The notes beneath the pieces are model-generated. The model worked only from the letters and a program-made list of their open reading frames with translations. It had not been told where the DNA came from and made no database searches. This document shows, one piece after another, positions 1 through 6,969 of a stretch of 64,000 nt of DNA (position 1 is its first letter; each line of letters opens with the position of its first letter). The translations under genes and the position numbers were made by a program. The stretch is from DATKHR01 sp036557365 (GTDB lineage Bacteria > Acidobacteriota > Vicinamibacteria > Vicinamibacterales > CAVVIG01). Location: positions 1-64,000 of the forward strand of contig DATBHR010000019.1 in assembly GCA_036557365.1 (NCBI GenBank). The letters run 5' to 3'.

Positions 1-284
1 GCGATCCGCGTCAGCACGAGCGCCTCGTCGTCATCGCGGAGGATGTCGAACTGTCCGCGAAAGGCCGCCGCGACCGCCTTTCGATACGCAGGCCATCCCG
101 CTGACACTTGCAGGTCCCATGACGCTAATTCACCGCTCGGGGTCCGGCGGAGATCTGACGCGTTAAGAACGACCGCACCGGCTTCGACGATCCGTCGTTG
201 GATTGCATCCCGATGCGGCGCGGAATGGCCGCAGGCGATGGCACAGACCGTAACAACGACTACGGCGCCTCGGATCGCCGCCAT
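1..284 (-). CDS. Putative lipoprotein at the end of the ars operon (3' end cut off by the window)
   Basis: An open frame on the minus strand starts with ATG at 284 and runs without a stop to base 1, giving at least 94 residues. The N-terminus is a lipoprotein signal: a charged start, a hydrophobic stretch VVVVTVCAIAC and a lipobox ending at Cys19, followed by GHSAP. No family is recognised in the visible part. The start lies 25 bases inside the 3' end of arsC, so translation is probably coupled and the gene belongs to the ars operon. An outer-membrane or periplasmic lipoprotein is inferred; a link to arsenic rests only on position. Confidence 0.6.
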   Translation of the reverse strand, partial: MAAIRGAVVVVTVCAIACGHSAPHRDAIQRRIVEAGAVVLNASDLRRTPSGELASWDLQVSAGWPAYRKAVAAAFRGQFDILRDDDEALVLTRI

Positions 285-673
285 CCGCGGGCATCCACGA
301 GCCAGCTGACCCGTTGTTGAATCTCGTCGCGGATAGTCCGTACTTCGTCCAGTGGTCGATCCTTCGGATCCGTCAGCGGCCAGTCGTCACGGCGCAGGCC
401 GGGAATGTATGGACACGATTCGCCGCAGCCCATCGTGACGAGCAGCGACGCGCCGCGCGCGAGCTCGTGCGTCAGCCGTTGTGGTGTGTTGCCGCTGAGG
501 TCGATTCCGATTTCGCGCATCACGTCGATGACGGCGGCGTGCACGTGATCACCGGGTTCGGTGCCTGCGGATACGGCCTCGGCTCGGCTCGGATCGGCGA
601 CAGCATTGAAGAAGGCCGCTGCCATTTGCGAGCGTCCGGCGTTGTGCACGCACGCGAAAATCACACGGTCCAT
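260..673 (-). CDS. arsC: Arsenate reductase, low-molecular-weight phosphatase type
   Basis: Reduces arsenate to arsenite in the cytoplasm. The protein has the N-terminal LMW-phosphatase loop CVHNAGRS (nucleophilic Cys near residue 8-9, followed by Asn and Arg-Ser), the later GCGESCP segment that supplies the resolving cysteines of thioredoxin-coupled ArsC, and the DWPLTDPKD loop. About 137 residues is the normal length. The ATG at 673 overlaps the stop of the aquaporin gene (ATGA), so I prefer it over the GTG three bases upstream. It sits in the order arsM, aquaporin, arsC, which fits methylation, export and reduction of arsenic in one operon. Confidence 0.93.
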   Translation of the reverse strand: MDRVIFACVHNAGRSQMAAAFFNAVADPSRAEAVSAGTEPGDHVHAAVIDVMREIGIDLSGNTPQRLTHELARGASLLVTMGCGESCPYIPGLRRDDWPLTDPKDRPLDEVRTIRDEIQQRVSWLVDARGWRRSEAP

Positions 674-1368
674 CACGACCTCGCGTCCGGGTGCGGGACA
701 ACAACGTGATCAGCGGTGACTGGGAGGGCGGGCACCAGCCATCGAAACAGCGCGGTCGCCGCCGCACCCCCGACGATCTGCGCGGCGATGAATGGCGGCA
801 CGTCAACGGGACGGATGCCGGCAAACGTATCCGTCATCGCACGAGCCACGGTCACGGCAGGATTGGCGAATGAGGTGGATGCCGTAAACCAGTAGGCGCC
901 GGTGATGTAGGCGCCGACCGCAAACGGGACCGCCGCCGAGCGCCGACGCGAACATCCCCAAATCACCGCGAGCAAACCAAATGTCGCGATGCCCTCGCTG
1001 AACGCTTGGGGGACGCCGCTGCGCACGTGGCGCGACCAGGCGTAGATCGGTTCCTGAAACATGGAGTCGGCGGCGCCAACGCCGACGACCGCCCCGAGGA
1101 GCTGGGCGATCGCGTAGCTGAAGGCGCGCGTCCACGTGAGGCCTCCCTGCGAGGCATCCGCAAACGACACGACCGGATTGAAGTGCCCGCCGGAGATCGG
1201 ACCGAACGTGAGGATCAGCGCGACCAGTGCCGCGCCGGTCGCGAGGGTATTGGCGAGCAGCGCGACGGCGACGTTGCCGCCAGCGAGGCGCTCGCCCATG
1301 ATGCCCGAGCCGACGACCGCCGCCAGGAGCAGCGCCGTTCCGATGAATTCCGCGACGAGTGCGCGCAC
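673..1368 (-). CDS. Aquaporin/glycerol facilitator-type channel of the ars operon
   Basis: MIP-family membrane channel of 231 residues with the expected two half-helix motifs: HFNPVVSF in the first half, where NPA is replaced by NPV, and FANPAVTVARA in the second half. About six hydrophobic segments can be seen. Aquaglyceroporins encoded inside ars operons (AqpS type) let arsenite leave the cell down its gradient; that role is inferred from context. It lies 12 bases after arsM and overlaps arsC by the ATGA junction, so the three are co-translated. A plain water or small-solute channel remains possible. Confidence 0.88.
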   Translation of the reverse strand: MRALVAEFIGTALLLAAVVGSGIMGERLAGGNVAVALLANTLATGAALVALILTFGPISGGHFNPVVSFADASQGGLTWTRAFSYAIAQLLGAVVGVGAADSMFQEPIYAWSRHVRSGVPQAFSEGIATFGLLAVIWGCSRRRSAAVPFAVGAYITGAYWFTASTSFANPAVTVARAMTDTFAGIRPVDVPPFIAAQIVGGAAATALFRWLVPALPVTADHVVVPHPDARS

Positions 1369-1380
1369 GCTGTCAACCGA

Positions 1381-2232
1381 TCAATGACTGCAGCACGTTG
1401 GTCCGCAGCACGACTTCGCGACGGGCTTCGTTGCTCGGATGAATGCACTGGCGAACTTGCCCTCGACCTGCCGGGCGATGGCTTCGACATCGACGCCGCT
1501 TTCCGTCAGGAAGGCACGAGCGTCCTCGACGCGGTAGATGCGCCACGCCTCGACGTCGATGTTCTCGAAGCCGGCGGCGGAGAGCTTCGCCTGATAGTCG
1601 CGCTCGTCGAGCGCGCCGGCGATGCAGCCGACCCAGAGCTCCATGCTGCGACGGACGTCGGCAGGCACCTCGCCGCGTACCACGACGTCAGAGACGGCGA
1701 ATCGTCCACCCGGTTTCAGCACACGGAAGGCCTCGCGCAATACAGCGTCCTTATCGCTCGAGAGATTGATGACGCAGTTGGAAATGATGATGTCGACCGA
1801 ATCGTTCGGAAGCGGAATCGCCTCGATCGTGCCTTTCAGGAACTCGACGTTCGTCGCGCCGGCCTTTCGCTGGTTCTCGCGAGCGAGCGCCAGCATCTCG
1901 TCGGTCATGTCGAGTCCGTAGACCTTTCCGGTTGGACCCACGCGCCTGGCCGAGAGCAGCACGTCGATGCCGCCGCCGGAACCCAGGTCGAGAACGACCT
2001 GGCCGGCTTCGAGCGCGAGGAGCGCCGTCGGGTTCCCGCACCCGAGCGATGCCGCGACGGCCGCTGCGGGAAGGTTCCCGGTTTCAGCGTCCGAGTAGAG
2101 GTCCGAGGTAATGGGGTCACTGCAGCCGCTGGGCGTTGGACCGCAGCAGCTCGCCGTCGCAGGTGACGATTGGCTGACAGCCGTCGCGATCGCGCCGTAC
2201 TTCTCTTTGACCGCTTGCTCAATGTCTGACAT
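1381..2232 (-). CDS. arsM: Arsenite S-adenosylmethionine methyltransferase
   Basis: Methylates arsenite to volatile methylarsenicals using SAM. The SAM-binding site DLGSGGGIDVLLSA lies near residue 80. The conserved cysteines of ArsM are present: one after SLG (GCGNP), one in ISNCVINLS and one in VGCIAGAL. Cysteine pairs are also seen near the N-terminus (SCCGPTPSGC) and at the C-terminus (SCCGPTCC), as in many ArsM proteins. I chose the ATG at 2232 (MSDIEQ) because the nine upstream in-frame residues are not ArsM-like and fall in the promoter region. It is the first gene of the ars operon and is divergent from arsR. Confidence 0.94.
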   Translation of the reverse strand: MSDIEQAVKEKYGAIATAVSQSSPATASCCGPTPSGCSDPITSDLYSDAETGNLPAAAVAASLGCGNPTALLALEAGQVVLDLGSGGGIDVLLSARRVGPTGKVYGLDMTDEMLALARENQRKAGATNVEFLKGTIEAIPLPNDSVDIIISNCVINLSSDKDAVLREAFRVLKPGGRFAVSDVVVRGEVPADVRRSMELWVGCIAGALDERDYQAKLSAAGFENIDVEAWRIYRVEDARAFLTESGVDVEAIARQVEGKFASAFIRATKPVAKSCCGPTCCSH

Positions 2233-2266
2233 CGCCAGGCTCCTGATATATCTGCTCACGCGAATA

Positions 2267-2310
2267 CTGTCAGCTTAGGCAGTTCATGCTATATTTGTCA
2301 AGACAGATAT
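2267..2310 (+). promoter_or_regulatory. arsR promoter with overlapping ArsR-type operator
   Basis: A near-perfect inverted repeat at 2291-2310 (ATAT-T-TGTC, AA, GACA-G-ATAT) ends directly before the arsR ATG. It overlaps a plausible -10 (TATATT, 2290-2295) with CTGTCA 17 bases upstream. The predicted transcript start would leave a leader of under ten bases, so arsR may be translated from an almost leaderless mRNA. On the minus strand the same element supplies TTGACA, a possible -35 for arsM. One ArsR dimer could therefore silence both directions. Confidence 0.6.
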
Positions 2311-2718
2311 ATGGCGAAGCCCGTGAGTGAGATGGAGACCTTGTTCAAGGCGCTGGCCGACGAGACGAGGTTGCGGATCCTCGGACTGTTGCTCACCGGC
2401 GAGGTGTGCGTCTGCGACATTCACGAGAGCTTGAGGATTCCGCAATCGAAAGCGTCTCGGCACCTGGCGTACCTGCGACGGTCCGGTCTCGTGGAGACCC
2501 GCCGCGAAGGACTTTGGATCCACTATCGGTTGGGACGTCCTTCCGATCCGGTGCTGGGGGCCATCGTCAACGCCACGGGACATGCGCTGTCGCACCTGGA
2601 TATCGTGCGCAAAGATGCCGAGCGGCTTCGGAAGCGAACCGGCTGTTGCGTCCCGACGCCGACCGATGTGACCGGCGTCCCCTGCTGCTCGGGGCCGTTG
2701 AGAACTGCCGGAGAGTGA
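2311..2718 (+). CDS. arsR: ArsR-family arsenic-responsive repressor
   Basis: Winged-helix repressor of 135 residues. It carries the classical metalloid site EVCVCDIHESL in the recognition-helix region, where the two cysteines of the CVC motif bind As(III), and the HTH sequence PQSKASRHLAYLRRSGLV. Arsenite binding releases it from DNA. An additional C-terminal cysteine-rich tail (GCC, PCC) is present. ATG 2311 abuts the operator; the ATG at 2332 (METLFKALADETR) is an alternative start closer to the usual family N-terminus. It is divergent from the ars operon it presumably controls. Confidence 0.92.
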   Translation: MAKPVSEMETLFKALADETRLRILGLLLTGEVCVCDIHESLRIPQSKASRHLAYLRRSGLVETRREGLWIHYRLGRPSDPVLGAIVNATGHALSHLDIVRKDAERLRKRTGCCVPTPTDVTGVPCCSGPLRTAGE

Positions 2719-2739
2719 CAGTAACGGCCACCAGCTCGA

Positions 2740-3177
2740 TCAGCGAGCCTCCAACAGCGTTTTGAGTGCGGCGAGGTCCTTCCGATTCGCCCGTCGCATC
2801 GCGGCGGACATGAAGGGTGCGACGATTCGGGAAAAGCCCGAGGGCGTGCCATGATTTCGCAGCGTCATGCGCGTGCCCATCTCAGTGGGTTGCCATTCGT
2901 ACGTTGTCTGCATGGGAAATGGACCATCAGCCGTGCGCATCACGAGCCGCTTGTCGGGTGTGTACTCGACGACTTGATACACGTACTCCAGGCGCCGGCC
3001 GAGAAACTGTGCGACGAATGCGAATCGCGAGCCGATTCCGATAGGACGCGGCGTTTGCCATTCAACGCTTTTGATGTTCACGTACCATCGCGGCGCGTTG
3101 TCCGGCTCGGAAGTGAACGCGGCGACCGCTTGGACCGGCGCCGCGATCTCAGTTTGTGTTGTCACATCGACGTTCAT
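2740..3177 (-). CDS. SRPBCC-fold (polyketide cyclase/dehydrase-like) protein
   Basis: A 145-residue protein with the features of the START/SRPBCC superfamily: an N-terminal strand with IAAPVQAVAAF, the DNAPRW segment, and a closing helix (RIVAPFMSAAMRRANRKDLAALK). These proteins bind hydrophobic ligands in a deep cavity; the ligand is unknown here. It ends 21 bases from arsR, convergent to it, and lies 18 bases after the upstream creatininase-like gene, so the two may be co-transcribed. Confidence 0.75.
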   Translation of the reverse strand: MNVDVTTQTEIAAPVQAVAAFTSEPDNAPRWYVNIKSVEWQTPRPIGIGSRFAFVAQFLGRRLEYVYQVVEYTPDKRLVMRTADGPFPMQTTYEWQPTEMGTRMTLRNHGTPSGFSRIVAPFMSAAMRRANRKDLAALKTLLEAR

Positions 3178-3195
3178 TGGCTTCGCTTCCTGCGC

Positions 3196-4217
3196 TCAGC
3201 GCCGGTCGCCCGCTCTGGCGCGTGAGGCGGCCGCGAGCCAGTCCAGCTCGCTCTTCTCGACCTGCCGATCATGCTCGAGAGACGCGTCGGTGATCTGCTG
3301 GAACGTGGGATCGGCTGAGGCCTGGTCGACAACGTGTCGCGCCGGCGCCGGCAGCGTGCCGTCGAGCGTCTTCAGTGCGGCATCGACTGCCGCTGCGGCC
3401 AGTCCTTCCATCTTCCGCCGTCCGGCCGTGACGTTGGCGATTGCCGGCGTGCCGAAGTAGCCGGGCCAGTCGGGTTTGCGCGCGAGCGCGACGAGGTCAG
3501 CAGGGTCGTGCGCGACGACCGCCGGCGCCTGATGAACGGCGGCCCCCACGAGGTCAGACTTCAGAAAGAGCATGCGGCTGTGTTCGTCGGCGTCGGCATG
3601 CACGCTGAATCCCTCGGCGTCACGTTCGGCCTTCGTGAACTGATCATGCGGAGGAGCTCCGGCCACGTCGATGAGTCCCATGAGGTTCACCATCACGGCC
3701 CCGTACTTCTCGCTGAAATATCGCGAGGCATCATCGAGTGCTTGGTTATGCGTCGGTCCGCCGTGATAGTTCAGAACCATGACGTATCTGAAGCCCGCGT
3801 CGCCGAGATCGGTGGCGAGATCCATGAAGACCGCACGAAGCGTCGCCATCCGTACGGGGTAACTGCCGGGAAAGCTGAATCGCCCTCCAATCTCGTTGGC
3901 CGGCATCGCGCCGAGGGGCAACGGCGGAAAGCGCAACACCGTCCAGCCGGGCGGGCGGCGACAGCCCCAGCAACCTTCGTCGCGATGAATTCGGATTGAT
4001 AGCCGTCGGAGGAGGACGGCACGTACGGTCCGTGCTCCTCAAGAATCCCACCTTCGAGCAGGACGACCGTGTGCTGTCGATCCAGCGCCTGAATCTGTTC
4101 GGTCCTGAGATCTCCGACGTCCAGAATCCGCGTGTTGCTCGAAGTCGACTGCCGAACAACAGCCGAACACGCCACGATCGACGTGAGCAGGCAAAGAAAG
4201 ACAGCCGCTGTTTTCAT
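3196..4217 (-). pseudogene. Creatininase-family lipoprotein, broken by one frameshift
   Basis: The 5' part (from ATG 4217) gives a lipoprotein signal ending LTSIVAC and the creatininase metal-site segment EEHGPYVPSSSDGY. The frame is then lost near 3948, and the rest continues in another frame from LRFPPLPLGAMPANEIGG to the end, including NYHGGPTHN and HADADEHS. Comparison with the intact paralogue at 13832-14854 shows one missing G: the paralogue reads ARPGWTVLRF, and here a GGG run is one short. Adding that base gives a full-length protein of about 340 residues. It is either a recent pseudogene or an assembly error. Members of this family hydrolyse cyclic amides; the substrate is unknown. 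Confidence 0.85.
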
Positions 4218-4244
4218 GTACGCCTCTACGTCGAAACGGTCGGT

Positions 4245-4610
4245 TTACCCGGGCGTCATCGTCCGGCCGATGTTCCCACGCGTTCTACGCGTATTTGTTT
4301 TGACGAAGGCTACACCCTTTCGCACCCACTCCCGCAGCGAGCTGTCCTTTGTTACGCCTGCCGCACCGACGTATACGAACCCACGAAGAGGTTTGCCGGT
4401 GAAGTCCATCGGGCGCACATGTGCGCGCCGCAGCGCGGAGGACATGTCCTTCTCCCGAACGCGGACCATCAGATCCGGACCCACGATGCCGCAGCACATC
4501 TTGCCATGGCACATGAACGCGAGCCCGGCGAACATCTTTCGCTCGCTGATCCCGGCCGTGCGGCGCAACAACCGCCGAATGCGCGCGGCGAGTTCCTCGT
4601 CGTATGGCAT
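4245..4610 (-). CDS. TfoX/Sxy N-terminal domain protein
   Basis: A 121-residue protein matching the TfoX N-terminal domain throughout: ERKMFAGLAFMCHGKMCCGI, then VRVREKD and the MDFTGKPLRGFVYV segment typical of the family. In Gammaproteobacteria TfoX/Sxy activates competence genes, but free-standing single-domain homologues in other phyla have no proven role. It follows the membrane-protein gene at 4623 by 12 bases and may be the last gene of the ArsR-AHSA1 group. Confidence 0.85.
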   Translation of the reverse strand: MPYDEELAARIRRLLRRTAGISERKMFAGLAFMCHGKMCCGIVGPDLMVRVREKDMSSALRRAHVRPMDFTGKPLRGFVYVGAAGVTKDSSLREWVRKGVAFVKTNTRRTRGNIGRTMTPG

Positions 4611-4622
4611 CGCCGCACTCGA

Positions 4623-5057
4623 TTAGCCGACCGCGCCGACACGACGCTCCTGGCGGCGGGATTGAAGCGACGTCGCGACCGTCAAGGGCGCCACAAGCAC
4701 CCACTGCACGATCGTGAACGCGGTCTCGATGAGCAGGTAGCTTGGGACGGACACCATCACGTTCTTGGCCGCAACTGCCAGCGTCGTAAAGCTCCACGAC
4801 AGCACCGCTCCGACCAGGCCATAGCGCACCGCACGAGGAAGCACCGGTCCGCCAGCCGCCGCAAAAGCCTTTTCGTAAACCCACGCGAAGATCGCGGCTT
4901 GAATCAGCATGGACAGAAATCCGAACGGAATGATGATGTCTCGCCGATAGATGCCGAGCGCGTCGTAGTACGACTCGAACAAGACGAGGTGCCAGACGAA
5001 TCCGAGCGCGAACGTCGGGACCAGATACGCGAGAACGGCGAGTATGTACCGCTTCAT
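4623..5057 (-). CDS. Small integral membrane protein, four predicted helices
   Basis: A protein of 144 residues with hydrophobic segments near residues 5-25, 45-62, 75-95 and 105-125 and an Arg-rich cytoplasmic tail. The family is not recognised with certainty. ATG 5057 overlaps the stop of the AHSA1 gene (ATGA), which fixes the start and shows translational coupling. Such membrane proteins often accompany ArsR/AHSA1 pairs, but no function is known. Confidence 0.7.
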   Translation of the reverse strand: MKRYILAVLAYLVPTFALGFVWHLVLFESYYDALGIYRRDIIIPFGFLSMLIQAAIFAWVYEKAFAAAGGPVLPRAVRYGLVGAVLSWSFTTLAVAAKNVMVSVPSYLLIETAFTIVQWVLVAPLTVATSLQSRRQERRVGAVG

Positions 5058-5536
5058 CCTTGCCCTCCAATCGTCGATGTGCCGTCGTCTGATGCGCTGA
5101 CCAGCGCCGCGAGGTGATCCAGCGCACCGCTCCAGCCAACGGCGTGTCGTTCGCGGGCGCCGGGCGCACTGAGCTGCGCGTGTCGAATCAGCAAGTCGGT
5201 GCCGGTCCCACGAGCGGTCAGCGTGACCGTCACCTCCGAGCGCACGCCGGCGTGTTCGTCCGGGGGCTCGATGTCCCACGTGAACACGATCCGTGAAGAC
5301 GGCTCGATCACGCGGTACACACCGCTGACGACCATCGGCTCCCGGCCGGGCACGCGATACGCAAATCGGTACGCGCCACCGACACGAAAATCAAACTGCA
5401 CAACGTCCAGCCCGACCTCGCGGGACGGCGTCAACCACCGGCTCACGAGCATCGCGTCGGCGAATGCGGCGAATACCTTTGCGGGCGACACGGCGAGGAA
5501 CCGCCGCACTTCTGCGATCGCCTCGTCACGAGGCAT
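5054..5536 (-). CDS. AHSA1/SRPBCC-domain protein
   Basis: A 160-residue protein with the AHSA1 (Aha1 C-terminal-like) fold: RRFLAVSPAKVFAAFADA, the RWLTP motif, and the closing helix WSGALDHLAALV. Function in bacteria is mostly unknown; a ligand-binding role is typical. The ATG at 5536 overlaps the upstream ArsR-type gene by 11 bases, a very common pairing (ArsR-like regulator followed by AHSA1), so the regulator probably controls it. Confidence 0.85.
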   Translation of the reverse strand: MPRDEAIAEVRRFLAVSPAKVFAAFADAMLVSRWLTPSREVGLDVVQFDFRVGGAYRFAYRVPGREPMVVSGVYRVIEPSSRIVFTWDIEPPDEHAGVRSEVTVTLTARGTGTDLLIRHAQLSAPGARERHAVGWSGALDHLAALVSASDDGTSTIGGQG

Positions 5537-5867
5537 CGTCGGTCTCCGAGAGCAGCCGATCGAGTTGCGCGACGGCGCCGCTCCAGAACGATTGGTGACG
5601 TGCGAGCCATCGTTCGGCATCTCGTAGCGGTTTGCGGCGTAGCGCGAACCGGTGAACGCGCCCGTCGACCGTGCGCATGACGAGGCCAGCCTCCTCAAGG
5701 ACTTTCAGGTGCTTCGAGATCGTGGGCTGGGCGGACTGAAAGCGGCGCCCGAGATCGCCGGCACTTCGCGGTTCGCCTCGGGCGAGCACACGGATCATCG
5801 ATCGACGGGTTCCGTCCGCGAGTGCGTGAAACGTTCGGTCGAGCGTCGACAACGATTGCATAGCCAT
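5526..5867 (-). CDS. ArsR-family HTH regulator (AHSA1-associated)
   Basis: A winged-helix protein of about 113 residues (TFHALADGTRRSMIRVLARG, then QPTISKHLKVLEEAGLV). It lacks the CVC metal site and belongs to the group that pairs with AHSA1 genes. ATGs at 5867 and 5861 are both possible. The predicted promoter (TTGCCT at 5894-5899, TATAGT at 5871-5876, 17-base spacer, minus strand) would place the transcript start near 5864, favouring leaderless translation from 5861. Repeated CATAT elements at 5864-5880 could be its own operator. Confidence 0.85.
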   Translation of the reverse strand: MAMQSLSTLDRTFHALADGTRRSMIRVLARGEPRSAGDLGRRFQSAQPTISKHLKVLEEAGLVMRTVDGRVHRFALRRKPLRDAERWLARHQSFWSGAVAQLDRLLSETDDAS

Positions 5868-6027
5868 ATGACTATATGTATAGGGGAGGCCGAAGGCAAG
5901 TGCGTCTGTGGTCGGGGACGGGCGAGAGGTCAGAAACGATTGACTCGCCGCAGGCGAGTCGAGTGGCATTGCGATCGAAGTCTCACACCGGGAGTGGCCG
6001 TCCACCCTCAGCCGCGGCGTGCGGCCG

Positions 6028-6324
6028 TCATTCCGAGAGCTTCTTCACCTTCGCGCGCAGGTCATCGACTTGTTGCTGGATCTGCGCCATACGTCTCATC
6101 TGGACATTCAGCTCTCGGTAAATGTCCTCGATGTGGCCGTTGACCTGGGTAAGGAGAGCGGCCCGATCCGTCGAAGGCCCGTCTTCGCCGACGTGGCCAT
6201 CCGCTCCTCGGACGCCGCGCTCCCCGCGCGGCCCTGGATCTCCGCGTCGCCCCTGCGGTCCGGTTGGGCCGCGCGGACCTGGTGGTCCCGGTGGTCCCTT
6301 CAGTCCGCCGCGAGCTTTTGCCAT
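6028..6324 (-). CDS. Short collagen-like protein with C-terminal coiled coil
   Basis: A 98-residue protein. Residues 7-51 form 15 uninterrupted Gly-X-Y triplets, rich in proline (GPPGPPGPRGPTGPQ and so on) and then in charged residues (GRRGDPGPRGER). This is followed by a helix with heptad character (LTQVNGHIEDIYRELNVQ, IQQQVDDLRAKVKKL). A triple-helix stalk trimerised by a coiled coil is inferred. No signal peptide or anchor is present, so it appears cytoplasmic or is released by another route. A GGAAGTAGGA element lies a few bases before the ATG. Function unknown. Confidence 0.8.
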   Translation of the reverse strand: MAKARGGLKGPPGPPGPRGPTGPQGRRGDPGPRGERGVRGADGHVGEDGPSTDRAALLTQVNGHIEDIYRELNVQMRRMAQIQQQVDDLRAKVKKLSE

Positions 6325-6329
6325 ACGTC

Positions 6330-6497
6330 CTACTTCCGACTGGGCCGTCGCGGTGGTCGGTCGTCACTGTTCGCTCGGACACGCTCAGGATGCAGGCCAG
6401 CGAGCACGTGCTCGACCACGTCAACCGCGGTTTTACGCCGGTCAACGTGCATCTCGCGGTGTTCCTTGCGACGTTCAGCCCGAGCCTTCTCGCTCAC
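6330..6497 (-). CDS. Possible small basic protein upstream of the collagen-like gene
   Basis: A 55-residue frame beginning with GTG at 6497 and ending five bases before the collagen-like ATG. It is very rich in Arg, Lys and Glu (SEKARAERRKEHREM) and has mostly G or C in third codon positions, as in neighbouring genes. It overlaps the stop of a weaker 88-codon frame (6494-6760) as GTGA. There is no strong ribosome site and no recognised family. Supported only by codon pattern and position. Confidence 0.3.
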   Translation of the reverse strand: MSEKARAERRKEHREMHVDRRKTAVDVVEHVLAGLHPERVRANSDDRPPRRPSRK

Positions 6498-6951
6498 AAG
6501 GGTCTCGCGTTGACGGCGCGTGCCTGCAAGTCCTCATTCTGGTGTCCGGTTTTGCTCCGCCCCGTTCGGTCCATTCCCGGCTGAGTCTCCCGCCGATCCC
6601 ATTTCCGCTCGAGCGCGCGACGACGTTTGCGCAGTTCCTGGGCAGAAGTACCACATCGTCGCTCGACCCGTGGAGCAGGCCTGTTACTCACCGTAGGGCT
6701 AACTGCAATTGACTGACCGCAACCGGCTCTGCCGCGGTAAGTGATCTCGATCGAGATCACTTACCGTCAACTGGGCTACTTCCTCTCTTACCCCAGCCGA
6801 CGCCAGCAGCCAGACGCACTTTCTGCGGTGATCGATGCACTACGGTTCACCGGCGATCACCGTAGCGATCCCAACAACTTTCGGAGACGTGGTCCGCACG
6901 CCCAGAACCTGACTCATCCATCGGAGCATCGGAGGGTGACGGGCCATCGTA
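6498..6951. other. Intergenic stretch without a convincing gene
   Basis: Between the small basic frame and the histidine kinase I see no recognisable protein. A minus-strand frame at 6494-6760 is open, but part of it is generated by the palindrome at 6735-6766, and it matches no family I know. The palindrome is the only clear structure. Confidence 0.5.
6735..6766. repeat. Perfect 32-bp palindrome
   Basis: The half-site CGGTAAGTGATCTCGA is followed directly by its exact reverse complement, with no loop bases. There is no T-tract on either side, so a terminator is unlikely. It lies about 200 bases before the histidine kinase gene. It could be an operator for a dimeric or tetrameric regulator, or a recombination or replication site. 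The half-site core GTAAGTGAT occurs again at 9984-9992 as a single copy. Confidence 0.8.
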
Positions 6952-6969
6952 TTGCATGAGCTGGTGCCC

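Noticed and set aside
1006..2166. A 386-codon open frame opposite arsM and the aquaporin gene
   Set aside because: It covers two well-supported genes antisense and matches no family.
6941..6956. A sigma-54-like element before the histidine kinase
   Set aside because: It would place the transcript start almost at the ATG, and a single isolated match is expected by chance in this composition.
6494..6959. Two divergent frames that both begin MISIEITYR
   Set aside because: The identical starts are a by-product of the 32-bp palindrome read from both strands; the rest is unlike a protein.
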